NCBI RefSeq assembly: GCF_004005475.1
Contig: NZ_RZTZ01000006.1
Location: 186,001-250,000, forward strand
DNA from: Niallia taxi
Lineage (GTDB): Bacteria > Bacillota > Bacilli > Bacillales > Cytobacillaceae
Length of the DNA stretch: 64,000 nt
Direction: 5' to 3'
Shown here: positions 55,139 through 64,000 of the stretch, piece by piece
Layout of the letters: the number at the start of each line of letters is the position of its first letter
Position numbering within the stretch: position 1 is the first letter of the stretch
Program-made: the position numbers and the translations under genes
Notes under the pieces: generated by a model
Told to the model about the DNA's origin: nothing
Seen by the model: only the letters and a program-made list of their open reading frames with translations
Database searches by the model: none

Positions 55139-55278
55139 CGAACCAGCATCATTATTTAAATTGAACTTACTAATGGTCCCTCTCCATAGTAATCGAATGG
55201 CATGGTATCCCAAAATGGAACAACTTTTATAAAGACCGTTATTTTTTCTCCTATTTACTCTCTCAAATAATGAAAAAA

Positions 55279-55302
55279 GGCTTCCAATTGCATACGGAAG
55301 CC
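55279..55302 (-). terminator. Terminator behind the RodA-like gene and its small partner
   Basis: GGCTTCC (55279-55285) and GGAAGCC (55296-55302); six T residues follow on the minus strand. Confidence 0.75.
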
Positions 55303-55440
55303 CCTATTTATTTATGTTTATTTCTTCATGAATACGAATGCAAAAAATGTCCAAGTATTTTCCCCATATCTCTGACCAACATAACTGAAGTCTTTGCCAT
55401 GCTGTACTGTATAAATATACTTAAACAATACTTATATCCT

Positions 55441-55548
55441 CTATCCACCTCTCACAATTGCTATAATAGCCAGTACACCAACAAAAGTAATGGCTCCAAG
55501 ACATATTGCAGCAAATACCTTCACTCTTAATCTTAAACTGTCACGCAT
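55441..55548 (-). CDS. 35-residue single-helix membrane peptide coupled to the RodA-like gene
   Basis: The ATG at 55546-55548 overlaps the end of the RodA-like gene by 8 bp and has GAGGG about 8 bp upstream. The product is MRDSLRLRVK followed by one hydrophobic helix (VFAAICLGAITFVGVLAIIA) and IVRGG. A basic N-terminus and single helix fit a small membrane subunit. Translational coupling suggests it works with the SEDS protein. No family recognised; too short for usual gene finders. Confidence 0.6.
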   Translation of the reverse strand: MRDSLRLRVKVFAAICLGAITFVGVLAIIAIVRGG

Positions 55549-56707
55549 ATTTATTTCCCTCAAACATATGGTTTTTTGTTTTGGCAGAGATGTTTAAAAT
55601 TAAGGTTAATGACAACATATTGGCTAGGATGGAGCTGCCTCCATAGCTTAATAGAGGTAACGGTATACCGGTAATAGGAACTAACCCTATTACCATACCT
55701 ACATTTTCAAATATATGAAATGTCAGCATAGAAACAACACCTGCAGCTATTAAGCTTTCATATTCCCCTTTACTTTTTATGGCGATAACGATTATTCGAT
55801 AGATAAGGAGAAAATATAAAGTTACGACAACACTTGCTCCGAGAAATCCGTATTCCTCCCCTACCACAGAAAAGATGAAATCTGAGTGTGCTTCTGGAAT
55901 GTTTACTTCTCCTTTCATGTAGCCTTTCCCGTAATTGGTGCCTGATCCAATCGCTAATATTGATTGACTTAACTGATAGCCAATACCTCCACTATATTCA
56001 AATGGGTCTAACCAAGAATGTATTCTATTTAATTGATATTGGTCTAATACCAGCAACAATGTATCCGGATAATAAATATAAATAACAACCAAGGCACCTA
56101 TAGCCGACAATACAGTGGAGAAAAATATCATAAGGATTTTCCAGTTTACTCCCGATAAAAAAATGACACCAAACATGATTACAAGTATGACCATAGCCGT
56201 ACCTGCATCTGGTTGCAATAGGATAAACAACAAAGGAACTAGCGTTATTCCTACTATCTTTCCAATTAATTTCATATCTGTTGAAATGGTACGATGAATA
56301 TTTTTATCATTATGGTCGACAGTAATTTTAGCTAAAAACATGATTAAAAAGATTTTCATGAACTCCGAAGGCTGGACGGAGCCAACTCCTTTTATGCTAA
56401 ACCATGCCTTAATTCCTTTTGTAGACGGAGCTATTGATTCTGGAGCAAAAAACAAAACTACCAACAAAAATACTCCAAACAAATATATATATAAAGACAA
56501 TTTCTTAATCTGCTCCAAGTCAAAATAATAAATTACCGATGTAACAATCAATCCCACTGCATACCAAAATAATTGCATGCCCGCAAAGTCTTTATGGTAC
56601 GGCAGGTACTTCTGTGCACTGTGAATGTTAATAATACTTATAGCCATAAGTAAAATAATGATGAACAATAAGGAATAATCAAAGTTGTTTCTATCTCTGC
56701 TTGCCAA
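55541..56707 (-). CDS. FtsW/RodA/SpoVE-family peptidoglycan polymerase
   Basis: 388-residue SEDS protein with about ten helices. Key blocks are the DxGTA-type loop LLQPDAGTAMVILVIMFG, the external loop GYQLSQSILAIGSGTNYGKG, EAHSDFIFSVVGEEYGFLGA and the C-terminal PITGIPLPLLSYGGSS. It is a RodA-type glycosyltransferase by these motifs. I prefer TTG 56707 (MASRDRNNFDYS) with AGGAG 7 bp upstream; TTG 56725 is the longer choice. It has no prefix domain, unlike the protein at 5597-6928, so the window holds two different SEDS genes. Confidence 0.9.
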   Translation of the reverse strand: MASRDRNNFDYSLLFIIILLMAISIINIHSAQKYLPYHKDFAGMQLFWYAVGLIVTSVIYYFDLEQIKKLSLYIYLFGVFLLVVLFFAPESIAPSTKGIKAWFSIKGVGSVQPSEFMKIFLIMFLAKITVDHNDKNIHRTISTDMKLIGKIVGITLVPLLFILLQPDAGTAMVILVIMFGVIFLSGVNWKILMIFFSTVLSAIGALVVIYIYYPDTLLLVLDQYQLNRIHSWLDPFEYSGGIGYQLSQSILAIGSGTNYGKGYMKGEVNIPEAHSDFIFSVVGEEYGFLGASVVVTLYFLLIYRIIVIAIKSKGEYESLIAAGVVSMLTFHIFENVGMVIGLVPITGIPLPLLSYGGSSILANMLSLTLILNISAKTKNHMFEGNKYA

Positions 56708-56856
56708 TGCAATTCTCCTATCCAAATCTCTTTCTCTTTTTTATTAAAAAAGTTAATTTCTTCTTTCTTTCATACCAGTATTAAGACGCAAGGGAGAAAG
56801 ATCTGGTTTCAGAAAATTGGAGATTGATGAAAAAACATAAGGATTGTGCTGTAAAT

Positions 56857-56901
56857 AAAAAGGGATAATTAGCTCCTATTACGGACTAACTATCCCTTTT
56901 T
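56857..56901. terminator. Hairpin in the spacer upstream of the RodA-like gene
   Basis: AAAAAGGGATA (56857-56867) and TATCCCTTTTT (56891-56901), 11-bp stem, long loop with more pairing. Could end transcription of the small gene at 57009 (minus strand). Confidence 0.75.
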
Positions 56902-57008
56902 ATTAAGCTACTTATATCATTTTTTTGGATTTTTACTGCAAACACTTTTACCGGTTTCATCCTGAAAAAAAGGAAATGCTGTCATTGTTATCACATTATT
57001 CAAGGTTA

Positions 57009-57119
57009 TTATAAAGTGCCCCAAACTGAAAAATTTTCAGAAGAATTATGTTGAAGAATAAATAGAATTACGATAACTATTATTACTGCGAAAAGTAAGC
57101 TTAAACCCATTCGTTTCAT
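57009..57119 (-). CDS. 36-residue small secreted or membrane peptide
   Basis: ATG 57119, with TAGGTGAT 4-5 bp upstream as ribosome site, stop TAA at 57009. The product MKRMGLSLLFAVIIVIVILF is a basic start plus one hydrophobic helix, followed by a short polar tail (ILQHNSSENFSVWGTL). It could be a membrane peptide or an uncleaved signal-like peptide. A terminator lies downstream at 56857-56901. Function unknown. Confidence 0.5.
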   Translation of the reverse strand: MKRMGLSLLFAVIIVIVILFILQHNSSENFSVWGTL

Positions 57120-57221
57120 GTTATCACCTAGCCTTAATTATGAATAGCCAATTATATAATAGTTATTTCGGATTTTCCAGGCCTTTTCCTAAACTCTTTT
57201 TCCACTTAAATTCTATTTAAA

Positions 57222-57251
57222 AAAAGCAGCAGACAAATATCTACTGCTTTT
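57222..57251 (-). terminator. Terminator of the iron alcohol dehydrogenase gene
   Basis: AAAAGCAGCAGA and TCTACTGCTTTT (one mismatch), 12-bp stem with T-rich tail on the minus strand. Confidence 0.8.
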
Positions 57252-57263
57252 CTATTTCTTATT

Positions 57264-58436
57264 TTACAAAGAAGCTTTTAGGATAGATAAAATATCTATC
57301 TTATTTAACTTTTTAAAGTTGCCAAAGCCTCCATACTCCATCTCACGGGCAGCTATTTCTGCTATTTCGTCAAGTCTTTCTTCACCAATATCGTAATCAG
57401 CTAATCTTGATGGTGCTCCAAGGCTTGACCAGAAAGCACTTAGCTTATCAATTCCTTCTAAAGCAATTTCTCTGTCACTTTTTCCTGTTGTATCAATATC
57501 AAACATACTCAGCATTAGACGCTTCATACGAACTACATCTTTATCTAGAACGTATCTCATCCAATTTGGGAATAAAATTGCCAATCCGCCTGCATGGGGA
57601 ATATCATAAACTGCTGAGACAGCATGCTCCATTGTATGAGAAGCCCAGTCGCCGAAGTACCCCATTTGAAGTGTGCCATTTAATGCAATTGTTCCTGAAA
57701 ATAGAATCGTTTCTCGATGTTCGTAGCTTTGTAAATCCTCCAGCAATTTCGGTGCTGTTTCAATCACTGTTTGTAATACGGAGTAGCACATACGGTCTTG
57801 TAATGGTGTGTTTTTCACATTATGGAAATATTGTTCAAATACGTGACTCATCATATCTACCATACCATAAACTGTTTGATCTCTTGGAGCAGACATAGTA
57901 TTAACAGGGTCTAAAATAGAAAAAGAAGAGTGTGTTACATCACTTCCCCACACATATTTTTCATTTGTTTCCCAATTAGTAATAACAGAATCCGGGTTCA
58001 TTTCAGAGCCGGTTGCTGCTAGTGTTAAGACTGTTCCGAACGGTAGCGCTTTTGTAGCAGTTACTTTTTTGTTGATGATATCCCAAACATCACCGTCATA
58101 CAGGGCACCAGCAGCGATAGCTTTTGTACAATCAATAACACTTCCTCCGCCAACAGCTAATAAGAAATCAATTTTTTCATTTTGACAGATAGCAATTCCT
58201 TTTTTTACCGTAGATAATCTCGGATTCGGTTCTACGCCAGCTAGCTCTAGCACATTTACATTTAAATCTTTTAATAACGTAACAACTTGATTATATAATC
58301 CGTTTCGTTTAATGCTTCCTCCACCGTAAACGAGTAAAATATTTTTTCCGTATTTAGGAATTTCCTCTGCTATTGCTTCAAGCTGATTTTTTCCAAAGAT
58401 TAATTTTGTGGGATTACGATAAGTAAAATTTTCCAT
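57264..58436 (-). CDS. Iron-containing alcohol dehydrogenase (YugJ/YugK, BDH type)
   Basis: 390-residue group III alcohol dehydrogenase, NAD(P)H-dependent, reducing aldehydes such as butanal. The start [20 protein letters not shown], the cofactor motif [19 protein letters not shown], and the metal-ligand region [20 protein letters not shown] with two His are all standard, as is the length. AAGGAGG lies about 12 bp before the chosen ATG. Monocistronic with its own terminator. The role may be detoxification of aldehydes, which could include products of methylglyoxal. Confidence 0.92.
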   Translation of the reverse strand: MENFTYRNPTKLIFGKNQLEAIAEEIPKYGKNILLVYGGGSIKRNGLYNQVVTLLKDLNVNVLELAGVEPNPRLSTVKKGIAICQNEKIDFLLAVGGGSVIDCTKAIAAGALYDGDVWDIINKKVTATKALPFGTVLTLAATGSEMNPDSVITNWETNEKYVWGSDVTHSSFSILDPVNTMSAPRDQTVYGMVDMMSHVFEQYFHNVKNTPLQDRMCYSVLQTVIETAPKLLEDLQSYEHRETILFSGTIALNGTLQMGYFGDWASHTMEHAVSAVYDIPHAGGLAILFPNWMRYVLDKDVVRMKRLMLSMFDIDTTGKSDREIALEGIDKLSAFWSSLGAPSRLADYDIGEERLDEIAEIAAREMEYGGFGNFKKLNKIDILSILKASL

Positions 58437-58643
58437 AAAACATGTATACCTCCTTGATGAATTTTATGTACATGGTCGCATTTCGCAAACAAGAATGTAA
58501 GTATAATCATAAAATCAAATAAAAACAAGAAAAAAGTACTCGATTCGCGTACTTTCCTCTTGTTTATTTTCAGTATACTTCCAGTTCATTATCAGATGGA
58601 ATACAAAATGATTACTGTTAAATGGAGTGGATGGTTGCAAAAA

Positions 58644-58670
58644 GGCATTAATCCTTGTAGGAATAATGCC
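58644..58670 (-). terminator. Terminator of the ECF S-component gene
   Basis: GGCATTAATCC and GGAATAATGCC (one mismatch), then TTTTTG on the minus strand. Confidence 0.75.
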
Positions 58671-58755
58671 CTCGATTACCATATTGTTTTTATAGAAGAT
58701 TTACAAATAAACCTGTATAAAGTAAGCCATAAACAACTTCGATAAACCCTGTTAA

Positions 58756-59283
58756 TTATATGGAATTAGAACGCCCAACCCTTTTCATAAATCCATTTGC
58801 AAGTGGCACGACAATGACACCAGCAAGGACGAGCTGCATGATATTACCTGGGATGGAGCCGAATGGCTGAATCCAGTTTCCGTAAAGGACAACTTCTGTA
58901 AAATAGTAGCCGACAACTTTGATAATTAGGGCAACAACTACTGCCAGTACATGTACGTAAACCTTTTTGCCTGGCATTTTTTCAGCAATAAGTCCTGCAA
59001 CATAGCCCATTGCGCCAACGATAACAAAAGTAAACGGAGCCCATAACGTCCAGCCTGAAACAATATCGAACAGAGCCATTCCGAAGGCTCCTACTATTGC
59101 GCCTGATTTTTTGCCAAAAACAAAGGCAGCAATCAAAAGCGGTACGTTGCCCAAATGAATAAGTCCCCCATTACCCATCAGCGGCAGCCTGATATTGATA
59201 AACATTGTAGCCAGAAACGTTAAAGTAATAAATAGTGCATTGAGAACCAGAATTCTTGTTTTGTTTTGTTCTGTCGTGAACAT
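58756..59283 (-). CDS. ECF transporter S component, probably for a B6 vitamer
   Basis: 175-residue substrate-binding membrane subunit with six helices. The family start is RILVLNALFITLTFLATMFI, followed by LGNVPLLIAAFVFGKKSGAI and GAFGMALFDIVSGW. S components bind a vitamin and work with shared EcfA/EcfT modules encoded elsewhere; none is nearby. The divergent neighbour is a MocR/PdxR-type PLP-binding regulator, so pyridoxine or a related B6 form is the likely ligand (PdxU-like; inference from neighbourhood). ATG 59283 has AAGGGGG upstream, and the frame extends to 59301 without need. Confidence 0.8.
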   Translation of the reverse strand: MFTTEQNKTRILVLNALFITLTFLATMFINIRLPLMGNGGLIHLGNVPLLIAAFVFGKKSGAIVGAFGMALFDIVSGWTLWAPFTFVIVGAMGYVAGLIAEKMPGKKVYVHVLAVVVALIIKVVGYYFTEVVLYGNWIQPFGSIPGNIMQLVLAGVIVVPLANGFMKRVGRSNSI

Positions 59284-59431
59284 GTAAATCCCCCTTGTCA
59301 TTCCACGTGGTTGTATTCCAATTTATAAAAAGAATTTCCACTTCTTTAATGATTACTAGTATAATGAAATCTGACAATATAAAAAGTGCCACTTTTTCAA
59401 AAAACAACATGGTCAGAACGGAGGGTTCCAA

Positions 59432-60829
59432 ATGGATATGCTAATGTTTGAACTGAATAAAAACACAACAAAACCCTTGTATGAACAGCTTTATATTGGC
59501 ATTAAAAATGCTATTTTGAGTCAACAAATTGAAGTTGGCACAAAACTTCCCTCCAAAAAAAAGTTGGCCGAATTTTTGAACATCAGCCAAACAACCATTG
59601 AGGTGTCGTATGCTCAGCTGATTGCAGAGGGCTTTATTGTGTCAAAACCGCGGATTGGTTATTTTGTAGAGGATATTAATGAATTACCTTATATTGAAAC
59701 AGAACAGGTTGAGTTGCCTGTGGAGCATGCAGAAAATCAAAATATTCAATTTGACTTTCATCCAGGAAAGGTCGATACAGACTCCTTTCCTTTTCCACTG
59801 TGGAGAAAATACGCAAAAAATTTATATGATCTTCCTTCTAAGGAATTGTTACAGAATGGAGAACCTCAAGGGGAATACACATTAAGGACTGAAATAGCAA
59901 AATACCTGTATCAATCACGGGGAATTGTGTGTAAACCAGAGCAAATTGTCATTGGTTCAGGAACAGAACAGCTCCTTCCAATGATTTTAAGACTGCTTGA
60001 AAATGATTCAAACTTTGCCCTTGAAAATCCTGGCTATTCGGCCATCCCTCGAATTCAACTGCAAAATAAAGCAATCCCGATACCAGTTGATGAAGATGGA
60101 TTGATTGTCGATGAACTGGAAAAAACAAATGCAAATGTAGTTTACATCACGCCATCCCACCAGTTTCCGACTGGTGCAGTCCTGTCCGCCACAAGAAGAA
60201 CACAGCTGATGCATTGGGCAGCAAAGCTCGAAAATCGCTACATCATTGAAGACGATTATGACAGTGAATTTCGATACACCGGAAAACCGATTCCCGCCTT
60301 GCAAGGAATGGATCAAAACGATAAGGTGATTTATCTAAGTACATTTACGAAGTCATTGATGCCTTCATTACGAGTTGCCTATTTTGTTTTGCCTTCCCCA
60401 TTGCTGAAAAAATATAAGGAAACATTCAGTTATTATTCAGCAACAGTTCCAAGATTCGATCAGCATATAGTAGCAAGCTTCATGAGAGACGGTTATTTTT
60501 CAAAACACTTAAACCGAATGCGGAAAATTTATCGTAAAAAGCTCGATAAACTGACCCATATCTTTCATACAGATTATCCTGAAGTTATCATCACTGGAGA
60601 TCAGGCCGGGATGCACATTTTAATTTCCCTTCCCCTCCAAAAAAGTGAAAAGGAGCTACAAACAATTGCTGCAGAAAGCTCTATCGCCATTTACCCTGTA
60701 ATTGATTATCTGTTAAAGCCAATAGATTATAAGTATCCAACGTTTTTGTTAGGATTTGGCGGTATCCCATTTGAGAAAATCGAGGAAGGCATACACCAAT
60801 TGATGCAATGCTGGGGAATAGCAAGATAA
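59432..60829 (+). CDS. MocR/GabR-type regulator with aminotransferase domain (PdxR-like)
   Basis: 465-residue fusion. A GntR winged helix (LYEQLYIGIKNAILSQQIEV, then TKLPSKKKLAEFLNISQTTI) occupies residues 10-75, and a fold-type I aminotransferase domain 110-465. PLP-binding parts are IIEDDYDSEFRYTG and the lysine in YLSTFTKSLMPSLRVAYF. The PLP domain usually senses B6 or an amino compound rather than catalysing. Divergent from an S component, it probably controls B6 uptake. GGAGGG precedes the ATG. Confidence 0.92.
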   Translation: MDMLMFELNKNTTKPLYEQLYIGIKNAILSQQIEVGTKLPSKKKLAEFLNISQTTIEVSYAQLIAEGFIVSKPRIGYFVEDINELPYIETEQVELPVEHAENQNIQFDFHPGKVDTDSFPFPLWRKYAKNLYDLPSKELLQNGEPQGEYTLRTEIAKYLYQSRGIVCKPEQIVIGSGTEQLLPMILRLLENDSNFALENPGYSAIPRIQLQNKAIPIPVDEDGLIVDELEKTNANVVYITPSHQFPTGAVLSATRRTQLMHWAAKLENRYIIEDDYDSEFRYTGKPIPALQGMDQNDKVIYLSTFTKSLMPSLRVAYFVLPSPLLKKYKETFSYYSATVPRFDQHIVASFMRDGYFSKHLNRMRKIYRKKLDKLTHIFHTDYPEVIITGDQAGMHILISLPLQKSEKELQTIAAESSIAIYPVIDYLLKPIDYKYPTFLLGFGGIPFEKIEEGIHQLMQCWGIAR

Positions 60830-60982
60830 TTAATGAGATAGCTTATGTTTTTTCATATTAATTATTTAAAGGCATATAAGCGGAAACTGCTTTCGTATTT
60901 TTATATCTTTGATTTCAATCACGTATTCTTAAGGTAACTATTCCAAAGACTGTAGGTAGGAGGTTGTTCTCCTTTTACGTGC

Positions 60983-61009
60983 AAAAGCCTTGATATTTCA
61001 GGGCTTTTT
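60983..61009 (+). terminator. Terminator after the MocR-type gene
   Basis: AAAAGCCTTGA and TCAGGGCTTTT (one mismatch), 4-base loop, five T residues. The remainder of 60830-61213 is AT-rich and shows no gene. Confidence 0.8.
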
Positions 61010-61213
61010 GTTGGTATTAAAATATCCAAATTACAATAGCGGAGTCAACTAAAAGGAAAAGCTACTCTTTTTAGAAAGTAGTCTTAAAATATCATTAAAA
61101 ATATTAAACATTAGAGTAAAAGTCCTTGAAAGATTGACAATATTCAAAATATTATAAGTGAAGTATTTATTTTTTTTTTTTATCCCTATAATGGGAATTG
61201 AGTAGGTGAGAAA

Positions 61214-61708
61214 ATGAAGAAATTATCTAATGTTTTAATATTCGTCCTATTAATGGGATGTCAATTCTTTATGTTAGGTTATAGGTATAAGCTAGTTGAT
61301 GAAGATGAATATTATCACTTCATACAATTGTTCCAAACAGATATTAACTATAAACTTGTCTTGATAATGCTAATCCTATTCATAATAGCAACTGTTTCAT
61401 TTTTTGTTTATTTTTCTCTTAAATTTTATTTAATAATAGCCAATAAAGTTTTAAATTTACAGTTGAATGCCCATTTTGTGTACTATTTAGTTTCTATAAA
61501 TCTAATCATTACTGCATTTCAAGTGTTAATACAAGAAATAATCAGCAAAAACTTACTGCTTTCTTTATACTTAAATCCCCTAGTTTTACTTAGCATAACA
61601 ATTATTTTTATACTTCTGATTTACAAAACAAAAAGGGTATTAAATTCCCTCTTACTTTCTATGCTATTTTACATAGTCAATATATTTATTACACTTATTT
61701 TTGTATAA
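61214..61708 (+). CDS. Hypothetical membrane protein
   Basis: 164-residue protein with about four hydrophobic helices (VLIFVLLMGCQFFMLGY, LVLIMLILFIIATVSFFVYF, YYLVSINLIITAFQVLI, and LSITIIFILLIY followed by another). There is a short charged loop between helices 1 and 2. AGGTGAG precedes the ATG. I do not recognise the family. The extreme AT content and the long T-run just upstream (61165-61182) hint at a recently acquired or fast-evolving gene. No operon partner. Confidence 0.65.
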   Translation: MKKLSNVLIFVLLMGCQFFMLGYRYKLVDEDEYYHFIQLFQTDINYKLVLIMLILFIIATVSFFVYFSLKFYLIIANKVLNLQLNAHFVYYLVSINLIITAFQVLIQEIISKNLLLSLYLNPLVLLSITIIFILLIYKTKRVLNSLLLSMLFYIVNIFITLIFV

Positions 61709-61842
61709 AAAACGACATAGAAAAGAAACTGGGACAAAACTAAAATACAGCCTTCTAAACACGAATAAAAAATAATTTTTTTCTAACTTTGAAATACTGG
61801 GACTTGGGTTAATAAAGTATGGATTCGTGATTAAAAATTAAA

Positions 61843-61886
61843 AAAACTGAACTATTATTCGATAATCGAGAAAATAGTTCAGTTTT
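61843..61886 (-). terminator. Terminator of the zinc alcohol dehydrogenase gene
   Basis: AAAACTGAACTATT and AATAGTTCAGTTTT, 14-bp perfect stem; an inner TCGATAATCGA adds pairing. T-run on the minus strand. Confidence 0.9.
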
Positions 61887-61912
61887 AACCTAGATTTATA
61901 TACTTTTGTTCA

Positions 61913-62929
61913 TTAGCTCGGACGAACTAAAATTTTACATTCTTTTTTATCACTTATCAGTTTCTCAAAACCGTCTTCCACAATATTATCTAACGCTATA
62001 ATACTTGTGATGACTGGTTCAACGTTCAATGAACCCTTCGACAACAAATCGATCGCTTGGGCAAAGATATTATTATAACCTAGAGAGGAATTGATTTTTT
62101 TCTCACTGACTACTTGAGTTGTCGGGTGATATGTAATTGGATTAGCGAACACACTTACAATCATGAACTCACCATTAGGTTTGATGCAGTCAAGCGATTG
62201 GTTGAAGGTAGCTTCCACACCAGCAACGTCAAAGGAAACATCCACTCCACCGTTTGTATGTTCTTTAATAACTTGAACGGCATCCTCTTCCAGCGGATTG
62301 ATTACAACATCTGCTCCCATTTTCAGTGCTAAATTTCTGCGTTCCTCACTAACCTCCGCTACGAAAATCTTACTAGCTCCTGCTGCTCTTAAACTTTCAG
62401 ATAACAGTAGTCCGATTGGTCCTGCCCCAAAAAGAGCGACACTATCGCCAATTTTGAACTTGCTTTTCCTAATTGCCTGCAATACAACAGCAAGAGGTTC
62501 TACTAAAGCTGCAAATTCATAGCTTAGTGAATCAGGCAATAAAAATAAATTAGCCTCTTTCACTACAACATATTCAGCGAAGCCGCCGTTTTCGTGAATG
62601 CCATATGATTTCATATCAGGACAAATATTATAATTCCCTGTTTTACATGTATCACACTCACCACAGCCCCAAATAGGTTCAATAGCAACTCTGTCGCCAG
62701 CTTTAAATTTAGTTACATTACTGCCGACTTCAACAATCTCACCAGTAAATTCATGACCTAAAATCATTTTATCTTCTGTTACAAAGGTTTTATGTAAATA
62801 TTCATGTAAATCTGTACCACATATACCTGCGAATTTAACTTTTACTTTAACAGTTCCTTCTGTAACTTCAGGTGAAGAAACTTCCTCCATTCTTACATCC
62901 TTCGAACCATAATAGACCAAAGACTTCAT
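61913..62929 (-). CDS. Zinc-dependent medium-chain dehydrogenase (butanediol/threonine/sorbitol type)
   Basis: 338-residue MDR enzyme. Catalytic zinc ligands are C37 (GICGTD), H59 and E60 (LGHEF) and a Glu in ALVEPLAVVL. Structural zinc cysteines are C89, C92, C95 and C103 (WGCGECDTCKTGNYNIC). The Rossmann loop is LFGAGPIGLL. The GICGTDLHEY and PIWGCG blocks are closest to (R,R)-butanediol dehydrogenases, but sorbitol or threonine dehydrogenase cannot be excluded. GGGGGAT precedes the ATG. Monocistronic. Confidence 0.9.
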   Translation of the reverse strand: MKSLVYYGSKDVRMEEVSSPEVTEGTVKVKVKFAGICGTDLHEYLHKTFVTEDKMILGHEFTGEIVEVGSNVTKFKAGDRVAIEPIWGCGECDTCKTGNYNICPDMKSYGIHENGGFAEYVVVKEANLFLLPDSLSYEFAALVEPLAVVLQAIRKSKFKIGDSVALFGAGPIGLLLSESLRAAGASKIFVAEVSEERRNLALKMGADVVINPLEEDAVQVIKEHTNGGVDVSFDVAGVEATFNQSLDCIKPNGEFMIVSVFANPITYHPTTQVVSEKKINSSLGYNNIFAQAIDLLSKGSLNVEPVITSIIALDNIVEDGFEKLISDKKECKILVRPS

Positions 62930-63150
62930 TTATATATCCCCCATTCTCAGTAACTAGTTGTAATCATGAAATAGTAGAGTATGCTATTAACTGTTCCTCG
63001 TACCATCCATGACTACCGCTTCTAACTATAGTCATACTTACTTATTATATGTAACTAAATTACTCAAGACAACTAACATGCTCTTACTTAAAAAATACTA
63101 GTTTATCTATTATTCAAAAATTACTGCAGACTATTAGTAGTACTAGAAGT

Positions 63151-63172
63151 AATGTAAGCATGCACTTACATT
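63151..63172. promoter_or_regulatory. 22-bp inverted repeat, candidate operator
   Basis: AATGTAAG-CATGCA-CTTACATT, 8-bp perfect arms, 222 bp before the Zn-dehydrogenase start and between it and the chemotaxis gene. Confidence 0.45.
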
Positions 63173-63220
63173 GCAAATGATTATGTTAATCAGGATTACA
63201 ATAAAAACAGTAATTATATA

Positions 63221-63250
63221 GAAGCATGCGACCAGCCAGTCACATACTTC
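63221..63250 (-). terminator. Hairpin after the chemotaxis gene
   Basis: GAAGCATGCGAC and GTCACATACTTC pair over 12 bp in minus-strand RNA if two G-U pairs are allowed; loop of six. An A/T-rich tail follows. The rest of 62930-63313 shows no gene. Confidence 0.5.
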
Positions 63251-63313
63251 TTAAAACAATCGGTGCGTATAGATTTTTTAGACAAATATAAACCTACATA
63301 TCTAAAACTCTTT

Positions 63314-64000
63314 TTAAGAAGTGATAGTTTTAATGTATTGTCCGATCTCATTGCTTTGGTCATTTAGGTTTTGGATATCCTCCATAAACTCTACCATTAC
63401 ACGAGATTGCTCTGCTGAGGCAGTAGAGACTTCACCAATACTCACTGTCAAATTCTCCATATTTGTTTGTATTTCTTGCAGTGATTTACCGATCGTGCCA
63501 ACGGCATCCTTCGTCCCGATGGAAAGCTTGCGTATTTCATCTGCCACGACACCAAAGCCTCTGCCAGCTTCACCAGAACGTGCTGCTTCAATTGCAGCAT
63601 TCAGACCAAGCAGGTTCGTCTGTGCAGAGATGTCTTCAATCAATTTAACAACCTTGCTAATTTCCTGAGAATTCGCATTAGCATGTGCTGCTTGGCCATC
63701 TATATCCGTGCTGGTTGCGGAAAGTTCCTCCGCTTGAGCGGCAACTTGCTGTACTTTGCCCTGCAGACTGCTGACAATAGTGCGTAATTCATCCAAATCC
63801 TTATCTAAAATTTCTTCATCCTTCAATGTTTTCGTTATTTGGAACACACCGACAATTTCACCGTTTTCATCACGAATTGGATTGGCCGTATAGTGCATAC
63901 CAACGCCATAGCGTTCTTTTGGAATATGTATCTTTATTTTTTCTCCATTAAGTGCTTGTCGAAGTATATCGTTATCTTCAGTAAAGGCAAAGTCCCCGAC
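63314..64000 (-). CDS. Methyl-accepting chemotaxis protein (5' end outside the window)
   Basis: The frame is open to base 64000, giving 228 visible residues. The upstream part ([40 protein letters not shown]) is the end of a PAS-like sensor. The rest is the signalling hairpin with the highly conserved tip [20 protein letters not shown] followed by [13 protein letters not shown]. No membrane helix is visible between sensor and hairpin, so this is probably a soluble chemoreceptor that signals to CheA/CheW. The C-terminus ends soon after the hairpin, without a CheR-binding pentapeptide. Confidence 0.9.
   Translation of the reverse strand, partial: VGDFAFTEDNDILRQALNGEKIKIHIPKERYGVGMHYTANPIRDENGEIVGVFQITKTLKDEEILDKDLDELRTIVSSLQGKVQQVAAQAEELSATSTDIDGQAAHANANSQEISKVVKLIEDISAQTNLLGLNAAIEAARSGEAGRGFGVVADEIRKLSIGTKDAVGTIGKSLQEIQTNMENLTVSIGEVSTASAEQSRVMVEFMEDIQNLNDQSNEIGQYIKTITS

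Noticed and set aside
57407-57898. 163-codon plus-strand frame
   Set aside because: It lies wholly opposite the iron alcohol dehydrogenase, which has full family motifs.
61709-61800. Phrase AGAAACTGGGACAAAACTAA, similar to short repeats I remember from other Firmicutes
   Set aside because: Only one clear copy is in this window, so I cannot support a repeat family from the sequence given.

Overview
The window reads as chromosomal DNA of a low-G+C Gram-positive bacterium of the Bacillaceae. Supporting signs are AGGAGG-type ribosome sites with ATG/GTG/TTG starts, AT-rich spacers, a leucine T-box leader, an HBsu-like HU protein, CcpA-type cre sites, YesN/YesM-type regulators, a LicR-type PRD regulator and RodA/FtsW genes. 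I cannot name the species. I see no rRNA, tRNA, CRISPR array or intact insertion sequence.

Layout. (1) 1-4.7 kb: carbohydrate ABC transporter (two permeases, lipoprotein binding protein) with a divergent AraC-type regulator. (2) 5-14 kb: housekeeping and accessory genes, including HU, an ECF sigma / PadR / FtsW-like trio, GNAT, phosphoesterase, T-box-controlled leuA, a decayed cupin gene and a ROK glucokinase. (3) 13-32 kb: about 20 kb almost entirely on the minus strand, holding two copies of a large/small subunit pair that resembles the 3-oxo-C-glycoside deglycosidases (CarBC/DfgAB/DgpBC type: TIM-barrel subunit plus DUF6379 subunit). With them are four Gfo/Idh/MocA oxidoreductases (two nearly identical), two more sugar-isomerase TIM barrels, GPH and DHA2 transporters, a methylglyoxal synthase and a large AraC-GH39 hybrid regulator. 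(4) 31-34.6 kb: FAD monooxygenase (C-terminally frameshifted) and MFS exporter under a divergent TetR regulator. (5) 35-45.4 kb: DUF1349 protein, a compact GH78-like enzyme, YesL, a second sugar ABC transporter and a YesM/YesN two-component system. (6) 45.8-53.6 kb: SDR, lipoprotein phosphatase, cellobiose-type PTS with a GH1 phospho-glycosidase, and its LicR-type activator. (7) 54-64 kb: ABM monooxygenase, RodA/FtsW protein, Fe-ADH, vitamin ECF S-component with MocR/PdxR-type regulator, Zn-ADH, and a chemotaxis protein cut by the window edge.

How the genes work together (inference). The core of the window looks like a plant-glycoside catabolic island. Glycosides would enter by GPH, ABC or PTS transporters. 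Gfo/Idh/MocA enzymes would oxidise the sugar to a 3-oxo-glycoside, and the two-subunit lyases would release the aglycone by elimination. TIM-barrel isomerases and further oxidoreductases would turn the sugar residue back into a hexose for the ROK kinase. The FAD monooxygenase, MFS exporter and TetR regulator could handle the aglycone. Several cre or cre-like sites point to carbon catabolite control.
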